A stretch of 64,000 bases of DNA from Planctomycetota bacterium (GCA_020638855.1 JACKHT010000005.1:1-64000), one strand, 5' to 3'. Counted from the stretch's first letter, positions 34,954 to 43,958 are shown. Notes: generated from the letters alone by a model not told the origin. A program made the numbers and translations.

Positions 34954-36012
34954 ATGGCTGCCGTCCCCCAAGAAAAGTCCCTTTCGGTCCTCCAGCGCCG
35001 CTGGCGCAAGTTCCGAACCCTCAAGCGCGGCTGGTACAGCCTAGTGGCCATCCTGGTGATGTACGCCCTGAGCTTGCTCGCGCCGTTGTACATCACCAAC
35101 AAGGCCTGGGTGGTCAAGTACAACGGCGAGTACACCTTCCCGGCCTTGAGTGGCTTCCACGCGGCTACTGAGTTTGGCCAACGCACCATCGGCGAGGCGG
35201 ATTACCGCAAGCTCAAGCAAGAGTTCCAAGAAGCCGACGCGGGCAACTGGGTGCTGCTGGCCCCCTACCCCTACCATCCGAACGAGTCGCTGATGCGCTC
35301 GCTCGAAGGCCGGCCGCCGCATTCGCCCTCCCGCGCACATTGGTTGGGAACCGACAATCGCGGTCGCGATGTGCTGGCACGACTGGTGTACGGATTCCGC
35401 ATCTCGCTCACCTTCGCCATCGGGGTCGTGTTGCTCTCGTACACCCTGGGCATCGCGGTCGGCGCGGTTTTGGGGTTCTTTGGTGGCAAGGTGGACATCC
35501 TCGGCCAGCGCCTGGTGGAAATTTGGTCGGGACTGCCCTTCCTGTACACCGTGATCATCGTGAGCTCGCTTCTGTTGCCGAGCATGTGGACCCTGACCGC
35601 GATCCTCGCCGCCTTCGGTTGGATGGGCATCGCCATGTACATGCGCGGCGAGTTCTACCGCGAGAAGTCCAAGGACTACGTGGCCGCCGCCATCGCCCAA
35701 GGCGACTCGAGCCGGGCGATCATGTTCCAGCAGATCTTCCCCAACGCGCTGACGCCGCTGATCAGCTTCGCCCCCTTCGCGGTGGTGGGAGCGATTTCGT
35801 CGTTGGTCGCGCTCGACTTCCTAGGTTTCGGGCTGCGACCCCCGACCCCCTCCTGGGGCGAGATGGTCAACCAGGGCTTGTCCAACATCTTCAAATGGCA
35901 CCTGGTGGTCTTCCCGCTCTCAGCGCTGTTCATCACCTTGATGATGGTGGTGTTCATTGGCGAAGCCATCCGCGAAGCCTTCGATCCCAAAGTCTTCTCC
36001 CGCCTACGCTGA
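34954..36012 (+). CDS. Peptide ABC permease (YejE/OppC type)
   Basis: A 352-residue permease with helix 1 at about 27-47, then a long extracytoplasmic loop (to ~125) typical of YejE and containing HPNESLMRSLEGRPPHSP, then HWLGTDNRGRDVLARLVYGF, the hallmark before helix 2 in OppC/YejE proteins. Helices 2-6 carry the EAA loop (DYVAAAIAQGDSSRAIMFQQ) that contacts the ATPase. It ends AFDPKVFSRLR. It starts 6 bp after the first permease and ends 7 bp before the first ATPase, so the genes are one transcriptional unit. Confidence 0.9.
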   Translation: MAAVPQEKSLSVLQRRWRKFRTLKRGWYSLVAILVMYALSLLAPLYITNKAWVVKYNGEYTFPALSGFHAATEFGQRTIGEADYRKLKQEFQEADAGNWVLLAPYPYHPNESLMRSLEGRPPHSPSRAHWLGTDNRGRDVLARLVYGFRISLTFAIGVVLLSYTLGIAVGAVLGFFGGKVDILGQRLVEIWSGLPFLYTVIIVSSLLLPSMWTLTAILAAFGWMGIAMYMRGEFYREKSKDYVAAAIAQGDSSRAIMFQQIFPNALTPLISFAPFAVVGAISSLVALDFLGFGLRPPTPSWGEMVNQGLSNIFKWHLVVFPLSALFITLMMVVFIGEAIREAFDPKVFSRLR

Positions 36013-36019
36013 GCCGGCC

Positions 36020-37039
36020 ATGAGCGAAACCAACCAAGCGAGCTCGCCCGCCGAGCCCCTCATCCGCGTCAAGAACTTGGTCACCAAGTTCTTCGTGGAC
36101 AAGAAAGAAGCGGTGGCGGTGTCCGACGTGTCCTTCGACATCTACCCCGGCGAGAGCCTAGGGATCGTGGGCGAGTCGGGCAGCGGCAAGTCGGTCACGG
36201 CGCTATCGCTGATGCGCCTGATCCCCGACCCCCCCGGCAGGATTGCCGCAGGCGAGATCCTGTACCAGGGGCGCGATCTGTTGAAACTGACCTTCAAGGA
36301 GATGCGCAAGCTCCGCGGCAAGGACATCGCGATGATCTTCCAGGAGCCGATGACCTCGCTCAACCCGGTCTTCACGATCGGGCGCCAGATCACCGAATCG
36401 CTGATCCAACACGAATCGATCAGCAAGGCCGAGGCCATCGAGAAAGCCGTGGAAGTGCTCGAACAGGTGGGCATCCCCGACCCGCGCCGGCGCCTCAAGC
36501 ACTACCCCCACCAATTCTCGGGGGGCATGCGCCAGCGGGTCATGATCGCGATGGCGCTGATCTGCAAGCCGGCGCTCTTGATCGCCGACGAGCCGACCAC
36601 CGCGCTCGACGTGACGATCCAGGCGCAGATCCTCGACCTGATGCAGGAGCTGCAGAAGAAACGCAGCGGCGCGTCGATCCTGCTCATCACCCACGACTTG
36701 GCGGTCATCGCCGAGACCTGCAACCGCGTGATCGTGATGTACGGGGGCAAAATCCAGGAGGTCGCGACCGTCATCGACCTGTTCGACAACCCAAAACACC
36801 CCTACACCCTGGGCCTGTTGGGCAGCATCCCGCACCTGCAAGACAAGGGCAGCCCGCTCGACGCCATCCCCGGGATCGTACCGTCGATCTTCGAATACCC
36901 ACCCGGTTGCCGTTTCCAAAGCCGCTGCGTGCACGCCATGGATCGCTGCCGGACCGAGGAACCCGCGCTCCACACCATCGCCCCCGGCCACCAAGTGCGC
37001 TGCCACCTGATGGAAGACGAAGCCAAGGAGGCCCGCTGA
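36020..37039 (+). CDS. Oligopeptide ABC transporter ATPase (OppD/DppD type)
   Basis: A 339-residue ATP-binding subunit. Walker A GESGSGKSVTAL (residues ~54-65), Q-loop MIFQEPMTSLNP, signature FSGGMRQRVMIAMAL, Walker B LLIADEPTTALD, and switch His in ITHDLAVIAE. The C-terminus has the oligopeptide-type extension with CRFQSRCVHAMDRC, which in DppD/OppD forms an iron-sulfur or metal-binding cysteine motif. It begins 7 bp after the permease gene, and its TGA overlaps the ATG of the next gene by one base (TGATG). Confidence 0.92.
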   Translation: MSETNQASSPAEPLIRVKNLVTKFFVDKKEAVAVSDVSFDIYPGESLGIVGESGSGKSVTALSLMRLIPDPPGRIAAGEILYQGRDLLKLTFKEMRKLRGKDIAMIFQEPMTSLNPVFTIGRQITESLIQHESISKAEAIEKAVEVLEQVGIPDPRRRLKHYPHQFSGGMRQRVMIAMALICKPALLIADEPTTALDVTIQAQILDLMQELQKKRSGASILLITHDLAVIAETCNRVIVMYGGKIQEVATVIDLFDNPKHPYTLGLLGSIPHLQDKGSPLDAIPGIVPSIFEYPPGCRFQSRCVHAMDRCRTEEPALHTIAPGHQVRCHLMEDEAKEAR

Positions 37040-38061
37040 TGGCCCAGGAAGGAAACCAGCGCAAGGGCGAGCCCTTGCTCACCGTCAAGGGCCTCAAGGT
37101 CCACTTCCCCGTCTACGGCGGCATCCTGCGCCACAAGGTCGGCACCGTGAAGGCGGTCGACGGGGTGTCGTTCCGCTTGAACCGCGGTGAAACCCTGGGC
37201 GTGGTGGGCGAATCGGGCAGCGGCAAAACCACCGTGGGCCGGGCGATCATCAACCTGCACAAGCCCATGTATCCCGACGTGGAATTGGGCGGCGAGATCC
37301 TGTTCCACACCGAATCCGGCCAGGTCGACACCAACGGGATCACCCGCGACGAGATGCTGCCCCTGCGCGAGCGCATCCAGATGATCTTCCAAGATCCCTT
37401 CTCGTCGCTCAATCCGCGGCTCACCGTGCAGGCGATCATCGAAGGGCCCATGAAGGTGCACATGAACCTGACCGCGGCCCAACGCAAGGACCGTGTGCTC
37501 GACTTGCTCGACCGGGTGGGGCTGCAACGAAGCTACGCCCAACGCTACCCGCACGAGTTCTCGGGCGGCCAACGCCAACGGGTCGGCATCGCCCGCGCGC
37601 TGGCCACCAACCCCGACCTGATCATCGCCGACGAGCCGGTCAGCGCGCTCGACGTGTCGATCCAGGCCCAGGTCATCAACCTGATGATGGAGCTGCAGCG
37701 CGAGTTCGGACTGACCTACCTGTTCATCGCGCACGACCTGTCGGTGGTCTACCACATCTGCGATCGCATCGCCGTCATGTACCTGGGCAACCTGGTCGAA
37801 ATCGGCACCGCAGATCAGGTCTACAAGTCCCCGCGCCATCCCTACTCCAAGGCGCTGCTTTCGGCGGTCCCCCAACCCGACCCGCGCAGCAGCAACAAGG
37901 GTCGCATCCGCCTCGAAGGCGACATCCCGACCCCCATGGCCAAGCCTTCGGGTTGCGGGTTCCGCACACGCTGCCCCATCGCCAAACCCTCGTGCGCCCA
38001 GGACGTGCCTGAGCTGCGCGACGTGGGCAACGGCCAGATGGTCGCCTGCCCATTCGTTTAG
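37039..38061 (+). CDS. Oligopeptide ABC transporter ATPase (OppF/DppF type)
   Basis: A 340-residue second ATP-binding subunit. The N-terminus VKGLKVHFPVYGGILRHKVG is the OppF-specific start. Walker A GESGSGKTTVGR, Q-loop MIFQDPFSSLNP, signature FSGGQRQRVGIARAL, Walker B LIIADEPVSALD and switch His in IAHDLSVV are all intact. A C-terminal Cys motif (CGFRTRCPIAKPSC) matches the oligopeptide type. It forms a heterodimer with the preceding ATPase. It is the last gene of the operon; 46 bp separate its stop from the opposing methyltransferase gene. Confidence 0.92.
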   Translation: MAQEGNQRKGEPLLTVKGLKVHFPVYGGILRHKVGTVKAVDGVSFRLNRGETLGVVGESGSGKTTVGRAIINLHKPMYPDVELGGEILFHTESGQVDTNGITRDEMLPLRERIQMIFQDPFSSLNPRLTVQAIIEGPMKVHMNLTAAQRKDRVLDLLDRVGLQRSYAQRYPHEFSGGQRQRVGIARALATNPDLIIADEPVSALDVSIQAQVINLMMELQREFGLTYLFIAHDLSVVYHICDRIAVMYLGNLVEIGTADQVYKSPRHPYSKALLSAVPQPDPRSSNKGRIRLEGDIPTPMAKPSGCGFRTRCPIAKPSCAQDVPELRDVGNGQMVACPFV

Positions 38062-38107
38062 CGGGCTGTCGAAAGGATCATCTCGCGGGTCTGCGGACGC
38101 GCCGGAT

Positions 38108-38920
38108 TCACTGCACGCGACGCGCGGACCTGGCCGAAGCCTGGGGAAGCTCGGGCAGGGCGTCGAAGTTGCGCTTGCGCAGTTGGCAACGCACGATGGC
38201 CGAGCCCACCTCGCGGATCAGCTTGGTCTTGAGCAGCGTCAACCCGCGAATCGGAACCGTGTGGATCCAGTCCACTTCCAAGGGGCTCTCGCGCACCAGC
38301 CGGCGAAACTTGTGGATCGTCAAGCGGTTGAGCCCACCAGCCACCTCTTCAAAGCGCTGGGCCCCATCGTCCCGATACTGGCTACGCCAGCGCATCTGCG
38401 CGCGCTCGGTGAAGAGCAAGTGCGACCAGGGGAACACCGACAGACCGTGGCCACCGTAGGGATGCCACCAAGTCGGGCCAAAGGCCGCCAGCACGATGCC
38501 GTCGGCCTTGAGCATGCGCTCCATGTCGCGCAGCACTTGGGCAGGGTCTTCGAAGTGTTCGAAGGCGTCCTTGCTAAGGATCACGTCGACTTTCTCGTCG
38601 GTCGTTTCGGCAAACACGCAGCGATCTTGCACCCCCAACTTCTTGGCCAGGGCCCGCGCGCGCTCCAAGCGCACCGGTTGCACATAGAGTCCAATCACCC
38701 GTTTGGCGCCGCGCAGGGCCAACTCGACCGACTGCCCACCATCGCCGCAACCGAAGTCGAGCACCACCTTGCCGTCGATGGCCGACAGCACCGAGGGGTC
38801 AAACGAGGGCTCCAAGGCCGAAGCGCCGGGCCGGGGCTCGGGCGCCCCCTGATCGAGGGTGGAGCCATCGGCGAGGTTGCGCAACACCCAATAGCCCAGC
38901 GATCCACCAAGAATGCCCAT
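38108..38920 (-). CDS. Class-I SAM-dependent methyltransferase
   Basis: A 270-residue protein. SAM-binding motif I is VVLDFGCGDGGQSVELA, followed by an acidic motif II region (RVIGLYVQPVRLERARALAK) and motif IV in VDVILSKDAFEHFEDP, consistent with Methyltransf_11-type enzymes. The C-terminal 100 residues contain PTWWHPYGGHGLSVFPW, which is not part of the core and may bind the substrate. The target is unknown. The ATG at 38920 is chosen because TACAAT lies exactly 7 nt before it; the frame stays open upstream. The gene is convergent with the transporter operon and precedes murA's stop by 79 bp on the same strand. Confidence 0.75.
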   Translation of the reverse strand: MGILGGSLGYWVLRNLADGSTLDQGAPEPRPGASALEPSFDPSVLSAIDGKVVLDFGCGDGGQSVELALRGAKRVIGLYVQPVRLERARALAKKLGVQDRCVFAETTDEKVDVILSKDAFEHFEDPAQVLRDMERMLKADGIVLAAFGPTWWHPYGGHGLSVFPWSHLLFTERAQMRWRSQYRDDGAQRFEEVAGGLNRLTIHKFRRLVRESPLEVDWIHTVPIRGLTLLKTKLIREVGSAIVRCQLRKRNFDALPELPQASARSARRVQ

Positions 38921-38927
38921 GCGCCGG

Positions 38928-38933
38928 ATTGTA
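38928..38933 (-). promoter_or_regulatory. -10-like hexamer 7 nt before the methyltransferase ATG
   Basis: On the minus strand TACAAT (5 of 6 positions as in TATAAT) lies 7 nt before the start codon. A leaderless transcript is expected. A TTGAAT stands at only 14 bp from it, too close for a standard -35. Confidence 0.5.
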
Positions 38934-38999
38934 CGGGCTCGAACCAAATTCAAACCACCCAGATCCCCGCTGGGTCGGTTTCGGGACGGCCCAGCCCTC

Positions 39000-40286
39000 C
39001 TACAGCCCGTCCGCCCGCCAAACATTCGCTCCCAGCGATTGCAGGCGGGTTTCGATCTGCTCGTAACCACGGTCAATGTGGTACACGCGGTGCACGTCGG
39101 TCTGACCGGTGGCGACCAAACCCGCCAAAACCAGCGCGGCCGAGGCCCGCAAGTCCGAAGCCGTGACCTCGGCCCCCGAAAGGCGCTTGGGCCCGCGCAC
39201 GACAGCCGCCGTGTTTTGGCGCCGCACCTCGGCTCCCAACCGCTCGAGCTCGGGCAGGTGCATCCAGCGATCGGGGTAGATCCGCTCGGTGATGATCGAG
39301 ATGCCATCGGCCTGGGTCATCAGCGCCATCCATTGCGCTTGCAGGTCGGTGGGAAAGCCGGGGTAGACGTTGGTGCTCACGTCGGTCGAACGGGGCATCC
39401 GCTCGCGGGGATCGTATTCCAGGGTTTGGATCCAATCCTCGCCGGATTCGAAGGGCACTTGGGCTTCCTGGAGGCGATCCACCAAGCAGGTCAAGTGGTC
39501 GGGGCGGCAACCGGTCACACGCACCGCCCCACCGGTCATGGCGCCCGCGATCACGTAGGTGCCCGCTTCGATGCGGTCGGGAATCACGCGGTGGTGGCAG
39601 CCCGAGAGTTCATCGACTCCCTCGATCGTGAGGGTCGGCGACCCGTGCCCCGTGATTTTGGCTCCCATCGCGATCAGGCAATCGGCCAGATCCACGATCT
39701 CGGGCTCGCAGGCCGCCCCGTGGATCACGGTTTTGCCCTCGGCCAGGGTGGCCGCCATCATCACGTTGGCGGTGCCCAGCACCGAGGAGCCGAAGGCCGA
39801 GCCCAGGTACATGGTGGCCCCGCGCAGGCGCCCCCCCTTGGCTTCGGCGACCACATAACCGTGTTCCACATGGATTTCGGCCCCCAGGGCCGCGAGCCCC
39901 TTGGTATGCACGTCGATGGGCCGCACGCCGAAGACGCAGCCCCCCGGCAGCGAGACCTTGGCCCGGCCCTGGCGCGCGAGCAGCGGCCCGAGCACGCAGA
40001 CCGACCCGCGCATGGTGCGGACCTCCTCCCAAGGAGCCACCGCAACCAAATCCCCGCGGCAGGAGACTTCGAGGCCCCCTTGGCCGTTGCGCTCGGCCTC
40101 GGCCCCCAAGAGCCGCAGCACGCCCAGCATGCGATCCACGTCGCTCAGCTCGGGGGCTCCCTCGATGTGGACGGTCTCCCGGGTCAGGATCGACGCGGCC
40201 AAAATCGGCAGCACGGCGTTCTTGGAGCCAGCGGTCGAAACATCCCCTTGGAGACGGTGTCCCCCCTCAATGACGAGCTTTTTCAT
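39000..40286 (-). CDS. murA: UDP-N-acetylglucosamine 1-carboxyvinyltransferase
   Basis: A 428-residue cytoplasmic enzyme making the first committed precursor of peptidoglycan from UDP-GlcNAc and phosphoenolpyruvate. GSKNAVLPILAA near the N-terminus has the substrate lysine and asparagine. The catalytic cysteine is present in SLPGGCVFGVRPIDVH, so the enzyme should be sensitive to fosfomycin. Further family segments are GAACEPEIVDLADCL and YPGFPTDLQAQ. With the amidase at 15.9 kb it supports a peptidoglycan wall. It is divergent from the TPR/alpha-CTD gene; the 310-bp spacer contains a clear promoter for that gene only. Confidence 0.95.
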   Translation of the reverse strand: MKKLVIEGGHRLQGDVSTAGSKNAVLPILAASILTRETVHIEGAPELSDVDRMLGVLRLLGAEAERNGQGGLEVSCRGDLVAVAPWEEVRTMRGSVCVLGPLLARQGRAKVSLPGGCVFGVRPIDVHTKGLAALGAEIHVEHGYVVAEAKGGRLRGATMYLGSAFGSSVLGTANVMMAATLAEGKTVIHGAACEPEIVDLADCLIAMGAKITGHGSPTLTIEGVDELSGCHHRVIPDRIEAGTYVIAGAMTGGAVRVTGCRPDHLTCLVDRLQEAQVPFESGEDWIQTLEYDPRERMPRSTDVSTNVYPGFPTDLQAQWMALMTQADGISIITERIYPDRWMHLPELERLGAEVRRQNTAAVVRGPKRLSGAEVTASDLRASAALVLAGLVATGQTDVHRVYHIDRGYEQIETRLQSLGANVWRADGL

Positions 40287-40480
40287 GGTTTCCCCCCCGG
40301 GCCAGCGGCGGCACCTCCGCGCTTTGGTTTCCCCCCAAACGCGGTGCCAGGACCCTTTCGAGCCAGCCTAGGAAGCGCGTGGGGCGAGTTCCACAGACTG
40401 CGAATGGAATTGCCCCCTGCGGCAACGGGTTGGGAATGGCTCCCGAGCCCCGTGGGGCATGGGCCAAGGGCCGGGTCCGG

Positions 40481-40510
40481 TTGACATGGGACCGGCCTAG
40501 CGAGTATCGT
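40481..40510 (+). promoter_or_regulatory. Sigma-70-type promoter of the TPR/alpha-CTD gene
   Basis: A consensus -35 TTGACA (40481-40486) and TATCGT (40505-40510) as -10, separated by 18 bp. The transcript would start near 40517, giving an ~80-nt leader before the ATG at 40597. This is the best consensus promoter in the window. The remainder of the murA spacer (40287-40480) shows nothing else recognisable. Confidence 0.65.
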
Positions 40511-40596
40511 TCACCCCTTGCGAATGGTCCAAAAAGGCCCCAATCTGCCCTCGGATTGCGCCCGAACCATCCACCCATTTGCCCCCGCTTGCTTTG

Positions 40597-41925
40597 ATGA
40601 CCGCGACCGAAGACAAACCCTTCGACCTGGCCCACGACCCCATCCCCAGCTTTGCCGCCCTCGTTCAAGAGCGCAGCAAGATCTACGGAAGCTTCCGGAA
40701 GCTGGATAGCTTCAAGCGCGCCGTCGAATCGCTCAGCACGAGCGGCGAAGAAGGACGCCGCCGCGGCTTCGGCCAGTGGCTGACCGGCGACCTCGAAGGA
40801 GCCGTCAGCGCCTTGGCCAACTACCAGGACGACGACGTAGCCGCCTTCACCCGCGCCAACGCGCTGATGTCGCTCGAGCGTTTCGCCGAAGCCGCTTCGA
40901 TCTTCGAAGCCCTGTCCAAGAAGTACCCCGCCGAGCCGCGCCCGCGCGGTGGCTGGCTCGACGCGCAGTTGGAAGCGGGCCTCGCCTCGGGCAAGGACCA
41001 AGAAGCTGTCGCAGCACTCAAGCAGCAGCTTGAAAACGCCCCGGCCGATTTCGCCGAGAGTGCCGAGGGCCTCTACATGCGCGCCCGCCTCGAAGAACTC
41101 GAGCGCAACACCGAGGACGCGATCGACCTGTACCGCGAAGCGCACCGCGCCGATCCGACCCATCGGCGCAACGCCTTCCGCTTGGCCTACTTGGCCGAGC
41201 GCAGCGGCTTCGACCAACTCGCGCTGCGGACCTACGAAACCGTGGCCACCATGCTGCCGATCGACCGCACCGTGATGACCAACTTGGGCCTGCTGTACGA
41301 AGACCTGGGCCGCGACCAAGACGCCGCCACCTGCTACGACACCGTGGTGCGCAACTTCCCCAACGACCGTCGCGCCAAACTGTACCTGCAAGATGCCCTG
41401 GCCGGCATCGAGATGTACTACGACGAGGATATGGAGAAGAAGGAGGATCGCCTCAACCAGATCCTGCGCATCCCCATCACCGACTTCGAGCTCTCCGTGC
41501 GCGCGCGCAACTGCCTGTCCAAGATGAACATCGTCACCCTGGGCGACTTGGTGCGGCAAACCGAGCACGAGCTCTTGTCCTACAAGAACTTCGGCGAGAC
41601 CTCGCTGACCGAGATCAAGGAGATCCTCGGCAGCAAAGGCCTGCGCCTGGGCATGGCCCGCGAGGAAGCCGTGGCGAGCATTTCGCGCGTGCATTCCGAG
41701 GAGCCCATCCCCGAGAGCGACGACGTGCGCAACAAGGCGGTGTCCGAACTCAAGCTGTCGATCCGCGCCCGCCGCACGGTCGAGAACCTGGGTTGCATGA
41801 CCCTGGGCGAGATCGCCCAACACTCCGAGGAAGAACTCCTGGGCATGCCCAACTTCGGCGTGACCAGCTTGCTCGAGCTGCGCAACAAGCTGAACGAGTT
41901 TGGTCTGTCGCTCAAAGGCGAGTGA
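40597..41925 (+). CDS. TPR protein with two RNA polymerase alpha-CTD-like domains
   Basis: A 442-residue cytoplasmic protein. Residues ~50-280 are helical repeats of TPR type (for example FTRANALMSLERFAEAASIF and LGLLYEDLGRDQDAATCYD). Residues ~288-353 are a near-perfect alpha-CTD: ELSVRARNCLSKMNIVTLGD and SLTEIKEILGSKGLRLGM, keeping the positions equivalent to E. coli Arg265, Asn268, Cys269 and Leu270. Residues ~382-442 are a second copy (LKLSIRARRTVENLGCMTLG, LLGMPNFGVTSL), in which Asn268 is replaced. The alpha-CTD binds UP-element DNA and activators in RNA polymerase. Such TPR/alpha-CTD proteins occur in planctomycetes, but I know of no assigned role. It precedes ruvA by 6 bp, so the two are cotranscribed. 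Confidence 0.85.
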   Translation: MTATEDKPFDLAHDPIPSFAALVQERSKIYGSFRKLDSFKRAVESLSTSGEEGRRRGFGQWLTGDLEGAVSALANYQDDDVAAFTRANALMSLERFAEAASIFEALSKKYPAEPRPRGGWLDAQLEAGLASGKDQEAVAALKQQLENAPADFAESAEGLYMRARLEELERNTEDAIDLYREAHRADPTHRRNAFRLAYLAERSGFDQLALRTYETVATMLPIDRTVMTNLGLLYEDLGRDQDAATCYDTVVRNFPNDRRAKLYLQDALAGIEMYYDEDMEKKEDRLNQILRIPITDFELSVRARNCLSKMNIVTLGDLVRQTEHELLSYKNFGETSLTEIKEILGSKGLRLGMAREEAVASISRVHSEEPIPESDDVRNKAVSELKLSIRARRTVENLGCMTLGEIAQHSEEELLGMPNFGVTSLLELRNKLNEFGLSLKGE

Positions 41926-41931
41926 TCCCGC

Positions 41932-42522
41932 GTGTTTGACTTCTTCGAGGGCCAGGTAGCGAGTCGCAAGGCCGCCAGCCTGGCCCTGCTCGTGGGTGGC
42001 GTGGGCTACGACCTGCGCGTACCCCTGGGCGTCCCCATGCCGGCGATCGGGAGCAAGGCGCGCTTCTTCGTGCACCTCGCTGTGCGCGAGGACGCGCACA
42101 CGCTCTACGGCTTCCCCGACGAGTCGCTGCGCGATCTGTTCCGGCTGCTGCTCAAGGTGCGTGGCGTGGGCCCGTCGATGGCCCTAGCGGTCCTCTCGGG
42201 CCTTTCGCGCGAAGAGTTCCTGCAAGCGGTCCTGCGCGACGACGCCAAGACCCTGCAGGCGATCAAGGGCGTGGGCAAGAAGACCGCCGAGCAGATCCTG
42301 CTCGACCTCAAGGACAAGGCCCAAAGCCTCGCGTCGGGCCCCGGCCACCCCAGCCAGCCGCAAGGCGGCCCGCCCCGGGTCGACAACGTGGAAGACGCCA
42401 TCGGCGCGCTGATCTCGATCGGCTACTCCGAAAAGGAAGCCAAGCTGCGCGTCGAGCGGGCCGCGCAATCGATCGACCCCTCCGATCTGGAAGCCTTGGT
42501 GCGCGCCGCGATCCAAACCTGA
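41932..42522 (+). CDS. ruvA: Holliday junction branch migration protein RuvA
   Basis: A 196-residue protein that binds four-way DNA junctions and loads RuvB. Domain I is the OB-fold start (MFDFFEGQVASRKAASLALL). Domain II has the helix-hairpin-helix pairs LLKVRGVGPSMALAVLSG and AIKGVGKKTAEQILLDLKDK, near the expected positions. A linker rich in Gly and Pro leads to domain III (EDAIGALISIGYSEKEAKLR), which contacts RuvB. The start codon is GTG at 41932. It follows the TPR/alpha-CTD gene by 6 bp; neither ruvC nor ruvB lies adjacent. Confidence 0.93.
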   Translation: MFDFFEGQVASRKAASLALLVGGVGYDLRVPLGVPMPAIGSKARFFVHLAVREDAHTLYGFPDESLRDLFRLLLKVRGVGPSMALAVLSGLSREEFLQAVLRDDAKTLQAIKGVGKKTAEQILLDLKDKAQSLASGPGHPSQPQGGPPRVDNVEDAIGALISIGYSEKEAKLRVERAAQSIDPSDLEALVRAAIQT

Positions 42523-42599
42523 GCCGGAATCGGCCCGAGCGGGAGAACCCAGTGGGCCCACCTGCCACGACCCGGCCGCTGTGCTAGCCTGGACAGCGC

Positions 42600-43874
42600 A
42601 TGTCGCCCCAAGATCCGTCCCATCGCTCGTCCCAGCCGGCTGCTGCGCCGGTTCGCCGCCGCCCGCGCCTTGTGCGCCTCGCCTTTTGGTCGCTGCTCCT
42701 GGCGCTGCTCGCCTTGGAAGGCATCCTGCGGCTCGGTTGGGTGCCCGGGTACCAACCCGACCAACTGCGCCCTACGCTCGAGTCGTTGCAGGCCAAGGCC
42801 ATGTCCGAAGGCCACCCGTACTTGGCCTACGCGCTCAAACCCAACCGGGTCGAAACCGGCGGCACCAGCTACAAGCGCGCCACCCACAACGCCGCCGGCT
42901 ACCGCGGCCCGCTGGTCGAGATCCCCAAACCCGAAGGCGTGTACCGCGTCTTGTGCCTGGGCGGTTCGTCGACCCATGGCACCACGCCCAACACCGACGA
43001 GACCACCTGGCCCGCGCGGTTGCAAGCGCACCTGCGCGAGCAAGCCGGTACCGATCGCATCGAAGTGCTCAACTTCGGCGTCTTCGGCTACAGCACCTTC
43101 GAGAGCTTGGTCAACCTGGCCTTCCGCGGCGTGGACTACCAGCCCGACTTGGTGCTCGTGTACCACACGATCAACGACATGCGCTGCGCGCTCTACAACA
43201 TGGGCGGCCCGATCCAGCGCGACAACACCCATTGGCGCGCCATCTGGCCGGTGGTGATGCCCAGCCCGGCCGAAACGGTGCTCGAGAAGAGCCTCGTGTA
43301 CTGCGCACTGCGCAAGCGTTTCACGCACTACCTCGACCGCTTCACCAAGCTCGACGCCTTCGCCATCGTGAACTACGACCCCAGCGCCCCCGATCCGTAC
43401 TCAGGGGAAGTCCACGACCAGGGCTTTGAGAACTTCCGCCGCAACCTGCGCTCGATCGCCTCGGTCGCGCGCGGGGTGGGTGCCAACGTGATGTTCATCA
43501 CCCAGGGCTGCGATCGCCAAGACATGGGCGCGGGTTCGAAACAGCTGCAGTGGGACGCGATGGATCGCATGGGCGACATCCTGCGCGAGAGCGCGCATGA
43601 ATTGGGTGCGGGCTTCTGCGATGCTCGGCCGGTGCTGGAGGACGCCTTCGCCCGGGTTTCCCCCGAGGTGCAAGCGCTCGAAGCCGAATCCCAAATGCTC
43701 TTGCGCTCGAAGGATTCGCCCGAGGACCAAGCCCGCGGCCTCGAGCTGTGGATGCGCTTCTCGCGCGAAGGCATATTCACGGGCGAAGTCCACCTGACCG
43801 ACCACGGCGCCGACCTGCTCGCCAGCACGGTGGCCAAGACGATCTTCGCCGCGGGCTACCTGCAGCCCCAGTAG
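42600..43874 (+). CDS. Membrane-anchored SGNH/GDSL hydrolase
   Basis: A 424-residue protein with a basic N-terminus and one anchor helix (about residues 26-42, LAFWSLLLALLALEGIL). The extracytoplasmic part is an SGNH hydrolase: block I CLGGSSTHG with the nucleophilic Ser, block II Gly in NFGVFGYST, block III Asn in HTINDMR, and block V Asp-x-x-His region VHLTDHGADLLA. The family includes esterases and carbohydrate O-deacetylases; the substrate here is unknown. It starts 77 bp after ruvA. Its TAG stop lies inside the first unit of a 13-bp tandem repeat that follows the gene. Confidence 0.8.
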   Translation: MSPQDPSHRSSQPAAAPVRRRPRLVRLAFWSLLLALLALEGILRLGWVPGYQPDQLRPTLESLQAKAMSEGHPYLAYALKPNRVETGGTSYKRATHNAAGYRGPLVEIPKPEGVYRVLCLGGSSTHGTTPNTDETTWPARLQAHLREQAGTDRIEVLNFGVFGYSTFESLVNLAFRGVDYQPDLVLVYHTINDMRCALYNMGGPIQRDNTHWRAIWPVVMPSPAETVLEKSLVYCALRKRFTHYLDRFTKLDAFAIVNYDPSAPDPYSGEVHDQGFENFRRNLRSIASVARGVGANVMFITQGCDRQDMGAGSKQLQWDAMDRMGDILRESAHELGAGFCDARPVLEDAFARVSPEVQALEAESQMLLRSKDSPEDQARGLELWMRFSREGIFTGEVHLTDHGADLLASTVAKTIFAAGYLQPQ

Positions 43875-43949
43875 GCAGCCCCAGTAGGCAGCCCCAGTAG
43901 GCAGCCCCAGTAGGCAGCCCCAGTAGGCAGCCCCAATGAGCAGCCAAAG
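43863..43949. repeat. 13-bp tandem repeat carrying stop codons in all frames
   Basis: Five identical units of CAGCCCCAGTAGG (43863-43927), a sixth diverged (43928-43940) and a partial seventh. The TAG of the first unit is the stop of the SGNH hydrolase gene. Because 13 is not a multiple of three, the TAGs at 43872, 43885 and 43898 fall in three different frames. The array fills the whole spacer to the convergent MFS gene. Confidence 0.95.
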
Positions 43950-43958
43950 TCACCAGCC

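Noticed and set aside
38948..38953. TTGAAT as -35 of the methyltransferase promoter
   Set aside because: Its 14-bp distance from TACAAT is too short for a normal sigma-70 promoter.
43863..43949. Possible CRISPR array
   Set aside because: The units are directly adjacent with no spacers, only 13 bp long, and no cas gene is near.
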